From: Brachionus plicatilis
Lineage: Eukaryota; Rotifera; Eurotatoria; Ploima; Brachionidae
Reading direction: 5' to 3'
DNA length: 64,000 nt
NCBI GenBank assembly: GCA_010279815.1
Contig: QEOQ01000098.1
Span: 465,650-529,649, forward strand
Shown here piece after piece: positions 1 through 11,901 of this stretch; within the stretch, counting starts at the first letter, position 1, and each line of letters starts with the position of its first letter. The notes beneath the pieces are model-generated. The model was not told the origin of the DNA. It saw only the letters and a list, made by a program, of their open reading frames with translations, and searched no databases. Position numbers and translations under genes: made by a program.

Positions 1-1185
1 GCTTTGAATTATAAATCCATTAAAAAATTTAATTTTGAAATTTTGAATTCTATTTAAATTTCAAAACCATTAATTCTTATTTTTAAAGAAAATTAATTGA
101 AAATATGCGAGAGATAAGATTGAGGAAATGCAAAACGTCCACGCTATCTTAAGATCTGATTTTCGGCCTAAAATTCGTAATCTACACATGCGGAAACCCA
201 AAAAGCCAATTTTTTAGATGAGTTCGAAAAAAAAGCTTTTTTGCTTCGATGGGCTCAAAGGTTTCATTAATTTGCCAAATTATACTATGGTTAGATGCAT
301 ATATCTTCACCAACAGTATTTGATTTTTGGATTCAATTTAGCTGTATTTTATTCTTTTTTGGCATTAATTTGGAAGATAAAAATATAATTTTCTAGTAGA
401 AAATTTTGCGCTCTTTCAGATGATATGTGATTTTAACATGTTTTATAAAGTTTTGGTAAAGATATATGCATCTAACCAAAGGATACCTTGGCAAATAAAT
501 GAAACCTTTTAGTTGAGGCAATAGCAAGTCGTCCTAGGTTGTAAAAAATAAGCATTTAAGAGCTTAGGACAAAAGTTAATCGTCTAAATGATGATTTAAA
601 TGATGAAAGAATGAGCTTACCATTTTATACCAAGTTGATATGCAGTCAATCAACATGTCTTCTTTGGTAAATGCTTAAAAAACCCTAGAAAAAGACTCAA
701 AAATGGCAGTACGGAAATTATGTACTATAGCCCGACCTAGCTGATTATGTGAATATGAAAAAGAGAAATTAGTTAGATAAATTTAAAAGACATATTGCCA
801 GAGAAGTGACTCAGGCAAATGGAAGGCTCGCGCAGGTCAAAACTACAACACTATCTGAATTTGACGTTTTTGACCACAAATTCTTATTCTGCATTTATGA
901 AAACTTGGGAAAGCCAATTTTATTTATTTATTTTTTTGCACTTTTTTGTTCTTTTGTGCTGAACATCACAAAATCGACAAATTCGAGAAGACAAAATTTT
1001 AAGATTATTTAAGAATATGAAGGTAAAAATTTAATCAATTTGATGAGAGGAAATGCTGTTGAGATTTATTTTTTTTAAAACTTAAAAAACACACCGAGCT
1101 GTATGAATGGATGAAAAGCAACTGCTTCATAAAATAAATATTTGAATAAAATTTTTAACTCTTGGTTTATTTAATAAATTAAGAA
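1..1185. other. Intergenic, with an inverted-repeat element
   Basis: No supportable gene. The only open frame (806-1012, +) has low-complexity composition and no family features. The stretch holds one short terminal-inverted-repeat element at about 258-512, listed separately. Confidence 0.5.
258..512. mobile_element. Short TIR (MITE-like) element
   Basis: The left arm (about 258-318) is an imperfect reverse complement of the right arm (about 440-512). Both carry GGTTAGATGCATATATCTT or its complement, next to an imperfect match of TTTCATT..TTGCCAA. The spacer is about 120 bp of AT-rich sequence with no coding potential. This is the architecture of a non-autonomous DNA transposon; the superfamily is not determinable. 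Confidence 0.55.
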
Positions 1186-1858
1186 TTAATCCATGTTAGT
1201 TTCATCACAAACTTCACTTGATTCGAATACCGATTCATCTTTAATTCCTTAAAAAAATTTAAATTAAAAATCTTAATCGAACATCTCTATTTTCAAATAT
1301 ACCTGGTGTAATATCCATATACATGGTGTGTAAACTAGACTCCTTGGTTATGTAGTTATCAAACACTGGTAAACAATTTTTGAAAGTCCAAGTGGACACA
1401 TGGAAAACCCGATTACCATCAGAATCGTCAAATTCGTCTTTCCAAGTCTGAATTTTAAGGCCACTCTCGTCCAATTTATTTGAGCCGAGATAATTTGAGC
1501 CAAAGAATTTTGAATTGGGTAGTATCCCGAAGTCAGTCCAAGGTCTTGTCAAAGAGATTTTAGAACAAGACTTTTTTACAAGATTATTGACCTGTAAAGA
1601 TTTTTGGTTGTACAAATAAAGCATGTCATAAGATTGGTTTTTTTGTGGTAAAATAAACAACTGAAAAATTCGTTCTCTTTTATTCACAGCGTCATAAGAA
1701 ATGTTGCCAATTATTCTTATTTGCTTGATTGAGTCATACGAATAAAAGCTACCTTGCCATTGTTCCGGTGTCTTACATGCCTCCGGCTTATCACTCAAAT
1801 CACAGTTGACTAAAATTAGTCCAAAAAATAGAATGCAAAAAACAGAGAAAAGCTTCAT
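1186..1858 (-). CDS. Ependymin-related secreted protein
   Basis: Two exons: 1858-1303 and 1247-1186, with a 55-bp GT-AG intron (phase 1). Product about 205 aa. The ATG at 1858 is followed by a clear signal peptide (MKLFSVFCILFFGLILVNC). The mature protein shows the ependymin/MERP (EPDR1) pattern: a Cys followed by TPEQWQG, ISYDAVNKR, KSCSKISLTRPW, FGSNYLGS, TFKNCLPV, then MDITPGIKDESVF after splicing. Reading through the intron loses this last block, which is why I prefer the spliced model. Spaced Cys residues and NIS/NQS glycosylation sites fit a secreted disulphide-bonded glycoprotein. In this family the proteins are extracellular lipid/calcium-binding factors; the substrate here is unknown. 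A TATA-like TTTAAATA lies about 45 bp upstream of the ATG. Confidence 0.88.
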
Positions 1859-2272
1859 GATTTTTATTTAAAGAAAGAATTTGAAAGCGAATGCATCTGG
1901 TATTTAAACTTTTTGAAAAAATTTTAAAAATGTTTCTATACCAAGGATGGTTCAGCATTTAAAAACAGATAAGGATGGCATTTGTTCTAAATTTAGTGTG
2001 ATTAAATAATTATTTTAAATTAAAAAAAAATCTAGTACGATTATAATTTATTGAAAGGTTTTTATCAAATGAAAATTTAAATTATTTTAACAAAAAAAAA
2101 GCTTTCTTTATTTTAAATATTTAAAAATTTAAGCAATCATTGACATAATCTTAAAATTAATGACTTTTCTAAAATTTTTATTAAAATCGATCAAAATTGT
2201 TTTTTTTTTAAAAGGCCAATAAAAGAAATTACATTAAATATTTAAAAAATAGGTATAATGGCTTATTGGAAT
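1859..2272. other. Intergenic, AT-rich
   Basis: This is the upstream region of the ependymin-related gene and the 3' flank of the Mind bomb-like gene. A/T homopolymer runs dominate and I see no gene. Confidence 0.5.
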
Positions 2273-5200
2273 TTAATTTTCATAAATTTTAATTTTTGTT
2301 ACAATTTTTTCTCTGCAAAAATGGCAATTAACTAATGGCTTAGCACAAATATTACATACGGTATGTCCACATTGAAATGTTGTATCTTTTTTTCGTTCCA
2401 TACATATTGGACATTGTTGGGCTTCTTCCAAATTTTTTACCTTTTGAAGCAGTTCACTAAGCTCAGTTCTACTGAAATTCAAGCTAGTTCCATTCATGTC
2501 CACCTTTTGAACCACACACTGATGACAGTCAGTACATTTTTTTATCCTTATCGAACAATCGAAGCAAACACATTTGTGTTTGCATGGTAAAAATGTCACT
2601 GTTATGGGCTCTTCATCACAAAGCTTGCATCTTTCCACTTCGTTGGTTTTAAGACTTGATTTAAGCGTCAATCTATTTAAATTCAGGTCGTAGTATAAAC
2701 TCGAATAGTATTCGATTAGATAATTTTTGATTAGATCATCACTAATAAAATCCAGGCATGTAAAATTGTATCTATTTCGAGAGTACAAATTTGCACCATT
2801 TTTGATCAAATACAAAGCTATAATAACCCTAATATTCCTTTTTAATTTTTCAGGAATATTATCAGCAACCTTTAGAAGAAAAATTATTTTTCTATTTATT
2901 ACTATTTGGTCTTGTCTAGTCTTTAATTAGAAGGCAGTGAAGTTTGGAACAAAAACTTGAACACCAGTTTTATTTCATTTACTAGCAATTATTTTAAAAA
3001 TAAACCTCTAACATTTTTAAACACAATTTGTTAAATGTAAATAAAAGCAAAAAAAAATAGATGTATTTTTAGAGTTAGAATAACAGATCGAATATTGATA
3101 GAAACAGTACTAAATTTTAAATTTTTGTTGGCTTTTTTTCTAAATTAACAAAACTTTTTTTGATTTTAGATCTAAAATTTTTCAAAATTATCAATTTTTT
3201 TTTTTTAATTTTTACAATATTTTGCTTTGCTTTAATTTTTTTGCTCTAAACTTCACCACCGCTTAATATGCTATTCACGCGTTATTTTATATATCACATT
3301 TCAAGACTTGGGTTACATTATATTTTCTCTAAAATAATAAATTAAAGAAAAAATTAATAAATTCAGTGTTATTTTTGATTTATATTATCTGATTCTTAAA
3401 TTTTAATTTTACTCATAAAATTTTTATTAGTAATTTTTCCCACTAATTTACTTTTATATTTTTTAATTTTTTTCATCACCAGAATTAGCGTAAAATGAAA
3501 ATAAATAATAATAATAATAAATATTTAATTCTATTTGAATAAAGTTCATCAGAAATATTTAAATTTTTAAATTACCAATAAATAATTATTTTAAAATTTT
3601 AAAGGATTTGTCATTTTTTCAAGATTTATTTAAAAAAAAAAATTAATTGATTTTGTTTTAAGTTCATTAATTTTGAATTTTTTCACTAATCAGAATTGAT
3701 TTTATTTATAGTTATTTTATTGATACCATTTCATTTATCATTTGATTTTTAAGGGTGTTGTACGTATGGCACTGCGAAATAGGATAATTGCTTCAGCACA
3801 CTCAAAAAATCTAATAAGCACACTTACTTAATATTACTACTGAAAAATTTTTTTTAAAGAATTTTAAATGGAAAAAAATCAACTTAATTCATTACTTTTC
3901 AAAGTCTAAAAAGCACATTTTCCCCACATTTGAAAATCACACTTTAAAAATTTAAAAAAAAAAAATATTTGAGATTTTAAGCTTGATTTTTTTTTTAAAA
4001 AGCTTCCAAAAAGAATAAATTTTTTGTTTTAAATATAAAACTAAAAAATTTGAAATGAATCATTTTCAATACAAATTCAGCCGACGAAACAAAATCAACT
4101 AGAATTTCAAATGATTCATTAGAGGATGTCTTTTTTCAATCTCTGTTAATAGGCTAAATAAATAAATTAAAGAATAATAGAGGTATTAACCATATCTTTT
4201 AATATCAAGTGATTAATATACTAAGTCAAGACTGTGACGTATTTGCCTTACTTAAAATTAAATCAACTGAAACTTTTGTTAATTTGCTTAAAAAAGGTCT
4301 TTTACATACTGGCCTAAAAATTCATTTAAAATTATTAATAATATTTTAAAAAATAAAGTGATCAAAAGAAAGAATTTTGAAATTTTGATTTCCTTGTAAA
4401 TTTTATTAAATAATTAAAAGTCTAATAAAATTTACAATTCAACAAACACAACCTTTAGAAGAAAAATTATCGAATAATAATTAAAAACATGTCAAATTTT
4501 ATACAAAATTTCCAATACAAAAAGAAAATTATTTTAATAAATTTTGTTCAAATGGCAAAAAATTTGTTCTACAGATGAAACAAAATGTAAGAATTTTTTT
4601 TTCACTTACTGTGGAAGTCTACAAAATTGCAAGCTATTTAAAATTATTAAAAATTAAACGTTTTTAATTATTACAAATTTTGCAGACTTCTGCAGTAGTC
4701 GAAACAAAAATTCTTTCACTTTGTATCATCTTCAGAACAAGATTTTGACAATTAGAACAAAAGCATATTCATATTCAACAAAATTTTTTTTTTATTCATG
4801 ACATGACTTTGACTTAAACTTGTGACTTAAATAAAACGAACAAAAATACTTGCTTTTTACAATGAATTTAAATGTCAAATAATCACTAGTTTAAAAATTA
4901 AAAAAAATTATTTGTTACATTATTTTTGAAAATTTTTCTATCTTAGGAAATAACTTTATTCAAGTTGTTCAATTTGTACTAAACTTTACTAATACAATTA
5001 TATTACCAAAATTTACAGTATCTTTTATCTTAATTTTTATAATTACTAAATTTAGTTCATGGATAGACAATGAGATTTAAATATTTCCTTTCTGTACTTT
5101 TTGTACTTTTTGTACTTTATCAGTATTTTAATTACCAAAATAAAAAATTTAACGGGGTCCGGGGCGGAGCCCTGGTTAGGGATTCGGGTATGTTACAGAT

Positions 5201-8200
5201 AAGACAAATTTTATTTAAAATAAAATTAATAATTAAAATTATTTTTAATATGAAAAAGTACAAAAAGTACAGAAAGTAACAGGGCCAAATAAAATAATTA
5301 GAAAAAGTACAAAAAGTACAGAAAGGATTTTTATTTTTAAATATTTTCATTGTCTATACCTCATTTAGTCTAAATTTTAGACGAGTAATATATTATCTGA
5401 CTGAAAATGCTCTGGTTTGTTAGACTATAGGATATTAGGTTGGAATTAAAAATGGTCTTAACTCCTCTGATGGAGTGAATGAAAAACCAGGTACCAAAAA
5501 ATAGCTGTTTTTATTTAACCAACGCTACAAGAGTACTAAAACTAAATTTTCAAAAACTTAATTATTCAAATATTCTATTCAAATTTTAATACTTTAAAAT
5601 TATTAGTTGAATTTAACTAAAATTCAAGTTTTTTTTTTTAAATTAAAGTTAAGTTCGAATTTTAATTTAAAAAAAGATAGTTTTCGAATTTAATTTCAAA
5701 AATAAAAATCAAATATAAATTCAAATTTATCTTATATTCAAGATTTTATTCGAATGTAATACTTTTTTAATAGTCTTTTCATATTTTTTGTTTATTCAAG
5801 TTTCAATTTGTGTCAAAAAAGCTAATTCGATTTCATCACTAGCTTTAATTCTTTTATTCCATAATTTAGTATATTTTAATTTTTTTTAATAAAAATTAAA
5901 GCTTATCTCTAAAAAAATAACAAAAATTTAGATCTATTCTGGAAATCAATTTAACTCCTACAATAAAATTTTTAAAATTGTATTGGAAGAAATATGAAAT
6001 TTAGTTCTTATCTTTAGACTTTTCGGCATTGTGAAATTTAATACAAAAGTTCTAATACAAAAATTAAAAATTTTTATAGCTTTTGTTCTTAATTTCAAAA
6101 ACTTGTTCTGCAAATGAAACAACTTTTGTTTCACCTAATGCGGAAGTCTGAAAAATCTGTGCGAATTCTGTAAAATTTCAGGCTAATTGAAATTTTTAAA
6201 AATAAAATGGAATTATTTTGCACAGATTTTGTAGACTTGAGCATTAGGTGAAACAAAAGTTTTTTCAATTTTTTTTATTTAGAGAACAAGTTTTTGGCTA
6301 TTTGAACAAAATTTATAAAATTATTTTCTTTTTGTATTGGAAATTTGGTATGAAATTTCACAAGGCCAGATTATTCTTAGATCAAAACCAAAATTCAACA
6401 CTCAGGACCAGAAGGAATTTTTCGACTTCTTTAACATTTTACCATCCAGAATAAAACACATTCTTATAACCAATTTTTTTGCTAAAATCAATTTGAGTAA
6501 AAAAAAATTCTTATGGAAATGGTAATGAAAAATGACCAGTCAGTTAGATCAGTAAACATTTTACCACAAACTAGATATGACCAAAATAATTTTCTTAATA
6601 ATTTACCTGAGACATAATTTTACATTCGGATAAACTATCTAGAGCTTTGTCCAATTCTGAAAGTTTTATTTTAACAGGTGAAGAGCTTTTTTCCACTGAT
6701 GCTTCGTTAAGAACCAAATGCAGACCAGTCTCCATATCTTCGTCATACGAATTCACGTTTGCACCTAAACATTTAAAAATGTATTATTTCTTATTTTTAT
6801 TTGTATTAATTACAGTTTTCAACTAAAAGTTCAATAATTGGAGAATTAAGTTTGGCAATGGCTAACAACAGAGGTGTCTGGTGACGGTTGGTTCTCATTT
6901 CCAAGTCTGCTTTTGCTTTAACTAAATATTCGACAGTTTTTTTATGTCCGTTGAGTGATGCCAAATGGAGACCAGAATAGCCGTCATTTTTCTGACAGTT
7001 GATCAAATCAGGAAATTTTTTTAATAGTTTTTCTGTAAAACTGGCAAAAAGTTATTTTTAGATTAGAAAAAGTTCACTTTATTTTTCTTACAAATGATTT
7101 CCTTTTAAGCAAGCTTGATGAAATAAATTAAAACCTCGCTTATTGATTACATTTATATCCAAATCGGCTCTGCTGACCAAAATTTCAAATATTTCCACGC
7201 TTTCTTTTGACATTGGTTTTCCCATTATGTCATGAGATGGAGTATCTCCATAAGAGTCTTGTATATTAATGTCACAGTTGTGATTGACTAGAGCCCGAAC
7301 ACACTGTGGAAAAAGCTTATTCACTGCCACATGTAAAGGTGAACAAAAATTTTTGTTTGCTGAATTTAAGTTTGAATCAAATTTCAAAAGTGTTTCGATA
7401 ATTTCGGGTTGATTACCAAAGCAGGCATAGTGCAGCGCAGTATCGCCATCTGCATCAGTTGCATCAACTTTTGAGCCTGAGCTTAATAGAAGCTCCACAA
7501 TTTCTTTGTGACCCTGGTAACTACTTGCTTGGAGACCACTTTTTCCATAACTTTTTTCATTTGTAAGCTAAATAGAATTTTTTTTAGAATACTTTACTGA
7601 AATTTTGTAATAAATAGTATACTTGCGGATATTTGGCTAAGAGGTCTTTTATTTTTTTGTGATTGCCGCTTGAGCATTTTTTGACAAAATAATCAACTAC
7701 ATTCGGTTGTTCGGTGTCTTTTAAGCATTTTTGGTTATCATAACGAAAATTTTTACTATCCTCAGTTTTGTTTGCTTTAAAATAATCAGTAATCAATTTT
7801 TTTAAAACAATTTCAAATTGTAAAAATTTTATTTCAGTGCAAAAAAAAGTATTTTAAGTTTTCAATGTTAATATTTTATTGATTTCGATTCAGTTAAGTA
7901 TTCGAATTCTCTCAGTAATTGATTCAGCGAACCATGTCAACACATACGTTTTGATTCATTGTGCAATACTTTAAAATTGTTAATGCATGTTGACATTAGA
8001 AGCACCAAACGAGTCATTTGACTTGTTTAAAAAAAATTTAAATCCTCATATATTTTCAAGAGATTTTTGAATAAAGAATATTTTTTTTAAATTATGTGTA
8101 TTTTATCTTTTTCTTTAAAAAAAGTTATTACTCTATAAAAGAGCAGTAATTTTTTTTAAATATTGAATAAAATAAATATGAAAAAAATGCTTGATGCTTC

Positions 8201-11200
8201 AAGGATTAAATAAATCATGATATAAAAGCAAATTTTTTGGAAATCTGGATCGTATTTTTTTTATTTATTTTTTTCCTTTTTACAGCGATATTCTGCTTTC
8301 TGTTTTTTTAACAACAATTTAAGCAAAATATATTGAATTTTAACTTAATTTACATAAAATAAAGTAAATTTACCACATTTTACGTATATTGAAGAATTTA
8401 TATCGTATTACCAATAAATTATTATTAATTATCTTCCACAAGAATAATTATATTTAATATAATTCATATTAATTATATTTAATATAATTAAAAAACGTAA
8501 ATTTATCTAATACCCATAATAAAAATATAATTGAGGAAAAATTATATTTTAATAAAATTTGCAAATTTTTCAAACGAAAAATTTTGGAAAAAAATTCAAA
8601 TTATTAATCAAAAAAATGTTAAAATATTGAATTAAAAAGATGAAAAATAGTCAATAAAAAGCGACATTAAAAACTGGTTATTTCCCATAAGTATAATCGA
8701 GGCCAATCGATTATAAAAAAATTTAAATTTAAATGAGTAAAAATTCAAATTCTTAGGAATCACGTTGGACTCAAAACTTACATTTTCTCCCAATGGTGGA
8801 CGAATTAAAAGAGCGCTGTAATTCAAGGCTTAATATAATAAATATCTCTCAATTAGGAAATTAGGTCTAAAACCAAAAGCATTAGGTAATCTTTATAAAT
8901 CTTTGATAGGATCAATCTTGGATTATTCTTTTCCTTGTTTAAATTGATTCTCTGAAACTAACATCAAAAAAATACAAGTTATTCAATATCCAACTCCATT
9001 GTGTAATTGCTACTTAGTAATTTCATCTTTTTTTCCTTAACTATAAAATATTTAAAAATTTCCAACCTATAGCTTTTTCAACATTTCGTTTTTAATTTTC
9101 TTTTTATTACTAAGAATTATTTATCCTTTTTTTTAAACTTATTTTTTTATTATTTTATCTTATTTGACTTTATTTTAATAATTAATTTTTTTTTTATAAG
9201 AAGGAGCATTAGCTCTTTCAGAATAAAAATATAACCCCTTTTGATCACATTTTTTCGGCAATTGATAGATTAGTTGAATTATTCAACAAATTTCAAAAAG
9301 TGTCTTTAGAGTATCATATTGGGATTCAAGCTACCTCTAAGCTTCATATTCATTTACTTAGTTTAATAGATAGGTAAAAATTGAAAGTTTAAAATTTCCA
9401 GCATCAAATTAAAGATTTTAATTTTTATATTTTGAAAAAATGTTAAAATATATATTTATTTTATGTAAATTTTAATTTTCTATTAATTTAATTAATTAAC
9501 GTAAAAAAAAAAACGTAAATTTGTCCAATACCCATAATAAAAATCATTACTATATATAAACAATATTTGAAAATAAAATAAAATGATAATCAAATTGGTA
9601 TTTAAACTACTCTCTAAACTTAAACCATTAGATAAAAAAAAAAATTTTGTTAATTTCTCCTATTTTAAGGTTTTTATGGTATTTTTGTATTCAATTAATC
9701 AATTACAGGAATCTTTATTTTTAAATTAACTTTTCAAAGAAATATTCCAGTTTTAATAAAATATAGTAATTTTCTACTTGAAATTTATCATTGAAAAATT
9801 AATTCTCAAAAATTAAAGTATTTCTAAATTTTATATATTTGAATTGAAAATATAAAATAATACAAAATAATAATTTTAAAATGAAGACGAAAATCTTGCT
9901 TCATTCTTGAAATTCTTGAAAATCTTGAACAAAATTTGAAATATCTCATTTTTTTCAAAAATTAAATTATTCTATTTTTTTAATTTATTTATTTGTTTAT
10001 CTTTGCTGAGCTGAATCTCCTTCAGAATAAAAAATAATCAAATTTTAAAGTAATATCAATTAAAATAAAATACAAAAAAAATAAAAAATAAATTGAAATC
10101 AGTAATCACAGGTTCTCACAGGTGCTATATGTTTAGGTAGTGAAAGTTTCAGGAAAGAAAAAAGAAATGGTCAGGTAGCAAATACACAATGGATTGGGGT
10201 ATTTGATATATATATCGAAACCTGTTTTGTATTCTCCACCAGTCTGACAATCAATGAAATAGAATGGCTCAATTCTGCCCTAACATATCTCTCACTCAAC
10301 TCAAAAATTCGATTGAGACTGCTTGTAATTTAGGTTTTTTAAGGCCTCGTGACGTAAAATGTTGGAAGAAGTGTCATATTTTAATTTTAGAATAGAGCCA
10401 ACTGCTCAATCTTGGATTACCTTTATTTTTTTAATCTTAATTTCTGATAAAGAGTTAAGACATGGGAAAGTATGATCCAAAAAAGATTCAACTAAAGATT
10501 GAAAAATTATTCTTTAAATTTTTGACCTTTTATATTAAAAATTTTATTAGCAAAAAAATTCGAGGATATAAATAATTTTTTTCTTAAGCTAATTAATCAC
10601 TGGCATATTTCAATCAAAAAAAAACTTACTTGTAAAATCTTGAAGATTGTTAGAACCCGAATAATTTTCGCTTAATTTTGACTCGGTTATTTTATAACAT
10701 AATTCTTTACAAATCAAAAAATGGCTATTGTCACTTGAATTAATGAGAAGCTCTCCGTTTGATTTAATGTCAACAATTTGACCAATTTGTCCCAAAAATT
10801 TGCTCAAATTTTGATTCCAGTTGGTGTCCAAGATGTGTTTTGCAACTCTTTCATCTTTGTTTACATAGACCAGATCGCCAATGCCAAAATCACACTCAAT
10901 TCTGTTCAGCAGAAATGTGTAAATTGTCCAACGAACATTCGGCTCTGTCTCGAACTTAACTCTGACATCGCCTTTTTCCGTAATACGATGAACTCGTAAG
11001 GCTTTGCCAACAATCTTAATCAAAATGATTTATTTAAAATTTTAAAATAAACTTTAAAAAATACTTGGTTCATTTTTTTGTTCCACCCACCATGGCTTTC
11101 TTCTTGGATTTTCTCGAACAGACTCAAGTCAACTACGAGCTTTACCCGTTCATTTGTCAAAAACAAATCGCTTGATTTAACATTCTTTACTTTGACATTT

Positions 11201-11295
11201 GGAAACTTTTTTGGACTGGTATCAGCTGAGCAATAACTGGGAGCTGTTTGGAAAGAACTGTTCGTACCAATTGTGTTGGTAATGGAGCATATCAT
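2273..11295 (-). CDS. Mind bomb-like E3 ubiquitin ligase lacking the N-terminal MIB/HERC2-ZZ module
   Basis: Seven exons: 11295-11065, 11014-10630, 7774-7623, 7567-7092, 7040-6814, 6764-6607, 2869-2273; about 741 aa, all junctions GT-AG and in phase. Order of domains: two MIB repeats (about 40-205, with ESHGGWNKKMNQ and GIGDLVYVN), an ankyrin block (about 215-560, with DGDTALHYA, PLHVAVNK, DGYSGLHLA), a C4HC3-like RING (about 624-658) and a C-terminal RING starting CPICMERKKD (about 696-728). Order and sequence match animal MIB1/MIB2, which ubiquitinate Notch ligands such as Delta at the cell cortex. Two RINGs rather than three is closer to MIB2. The protein starts directly before the first MIB repeat: an in-frame TAA lies a few codons upstream of the ATG with no acceptor AG between. 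Introns 2 (2855 bp) and 6 (3737 bp) carry transposons; the other four are about 50 bp. Confidence 0.85.
4490..4790. mobile_element. Foldback / long-TIR element, copy A
   Basis: The sequence around 4556-4742 folds back on itself: TTGTTCTACAGATGAAACAAA near the left end pairs with CTTTGTATCATCTTCAGAACAA near the right, around a centre with GTGGAAGTCTACAAAATTG opposite its complement. The same element occurs at 6030-6360 in opposite orientation, including its flanks. Confidence 0.6.
5063..5357. mobile_element. TIR element with AAAAAGTAC iterations
   Basis: The left end reads TAGACAATGA then a TTTCTGTACTTTTTGTAC block; the right end is the reverse complement of this, ending TCATTGTCTA. The AAAAAGTACAAAAAGTACAG unit occurs twice on the right and inverted on the left. 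The centre holds a short GC-rich stretch (GGGGCGGAGCCCTGG) that contrasts with the AT-rich surroundings. No transposase is present. Open frames on both strands here are by-products of the repeat. Confidence 0.65.
6030..6360. mobile_element. Foldback / long-TIR element, copy B
   Basis: It folds on itself: TTTTGTTTCACCTAATGC near the left pairs with GCATTAGGTGAAACAAAAG on the right. It is homologous to the element at 4490-4790 but inverted; the match continues into the flank (CCAATACAAAAAGAAAAT opposite ATTTTCTTTTTGTATTGG). Confidence 0.6.
8640..9250 (+). pseudogene. Truncated non-LTR retrotransposon (LINE) 3' end
   Basis: Interrupted frames on the plus strand keep the C-terminal part of a LINE polymerase ORF: KFKFLGITLDSKLTF (about 8742-8786), then after a frameshift KERCNSRLNII, then ALGNLYKSLIGSILDYSFPC (about 8880-8940), then an ETNIKKIQVIQ-like block. 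These are typical of Jockey-like non-LTR elements. It ends with AAGGAGCATTAGCTC followed by A-rich sequence, a tail also found at 21.96, 30.44 and 35.19 kb. Frameshifts and stops show it is dead. Confidence 0.65.
9990..10090 (-). repeat. LINE 3'-tail-like fragment
   Basis: Minus-strand copy of the LINE terminal motif: GAGCTGAATCTCCTTCAGAATAAA on plus resembles the reverse complement of CTGAAGGAGC-TTAGCTC plus tail. Partial and diverged. Confidence 0.4.
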
Positions 11296-11760
11296 GATAA
11301 CAATTTTTTTTTTTTATTTACATAAATTAAGAAGAAAAACAAAAAAATTGTATCAAAAAATATGAAGGGCTTTGGATGGATTACAAAAGACTAAAATAGT
11401 CAAATACATGTATATTTTATTTGGATGTTTAAGCATAAAATAAAAAAGATTAATCGCGTGTAAATATTTGTATATTTTATTTCGTGGTCTTTAATGTTTT
11501 CTTGCTAGATTTTGTAGTATAGTTCAATAAATTTCCAAAGTAGATTATTCTCTGGGGATATTTTTTGAAGGGTGTAATCAAATTTAATTCAATCGTGTTT
11601 ACACTAAATGTTTTGAGCGAATTTTTCTTTAACTAAAAATTAAGCTTTGAAAATTGTATTTTTTGTCATCTGTTTTTTGTCATTGATAAAAAAAATTTAA
11701 ATTTAGAAAAAAAAATTAAATTTTTTTGCCTTTGAACTTTGGCAAGACTCAAAGAAAAAC
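11296..11760. promoter_or_regulatory. Divergent intergenic region between the Mind bomb-like and glycosyltransferase genes
   Basis: About 465 bp between the start codon of the minus-strand gene and the first upstream ATG of the plus-strand gene, so it must carry both promoters. A repeated TGTATATTTTATTT motif occurs twice (near 11410 and 11470). No experimentally recognisable site; the regulatory role is inferred from orientation only. Confidence 0.4.
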
Positions 11761-11901
11761 ATGCAAAAAATTATGCATCGCCAAAATATTAAGGTATGTT
11801 TTAATTTTAAAATTTATCCTCATAATTTAACTAGACTTTTTTATTTATTGTTAAAAATAAAAAATTTTGAATTTATTTCAATTTTTTCAGCGATTAGAGT
11901 C

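Larger units (their letters stand above)
2870..6606 (-). other. Intron 6 of the Mind bomb-like gene, transposon-rich
   Basis: A 3.7-kb intron with donor CAG/GTAAAT at 6606 and acceptor TCTAAAG at 2870. It contains two inverted copies of a foldback element (about 4490-4790 and 6030-6360), a TIR element (5063-5357), an (AAT)n tract near 3505-3521, and an AGTC-rich repeat near 4799-4830. No gene is seen inside. Confidence 0.7.
7775..10629 (-). other. Intron 2 of the Mind bomb-like gene
   Basis: A 2.86-kb intron with donor ACAA/GTAAGT at 10629 and acceptor TTTTAAAG at 7775. It holds a dead LINE fragment (about 8640-9250, +), a second LINE-tail-like piece on the minus strand near 9990-10090, and a direct repeat of about 33 bp at 8494-8526 and 9513-9545 containing AATACCCATAATAAAAAT. 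Confidence 0.7.

Noticed and set aside
1259..1303. Ependymin-related protein ending by read-through at 1259.
   Set aside because: The spliced end (IKDESVFESSEVC) matches the family C-terminus, the read-through end does not.
5132..5350. Small ORFs on both strands at 5070-5350.
   Set aside because: They translate the TIR element and its AAAAAGTAC repeats; no coding signal.
8632..8826. Minus-strand ORF in the Mind bomb intron.
   Set aside because: It is the antisense of the LINE polymerase fragment and starts at a non-functional position with no family features.
11761..11901. Glycosyltransferase start at 11761 (498-aa reading).
   Set aside because: Residues 12-47 of that reading are hydrophobic intron-like translation between a GTATGT donor and a TTTTTTCAG acceptor; the family N-terminus starts at the ATG at 11902.
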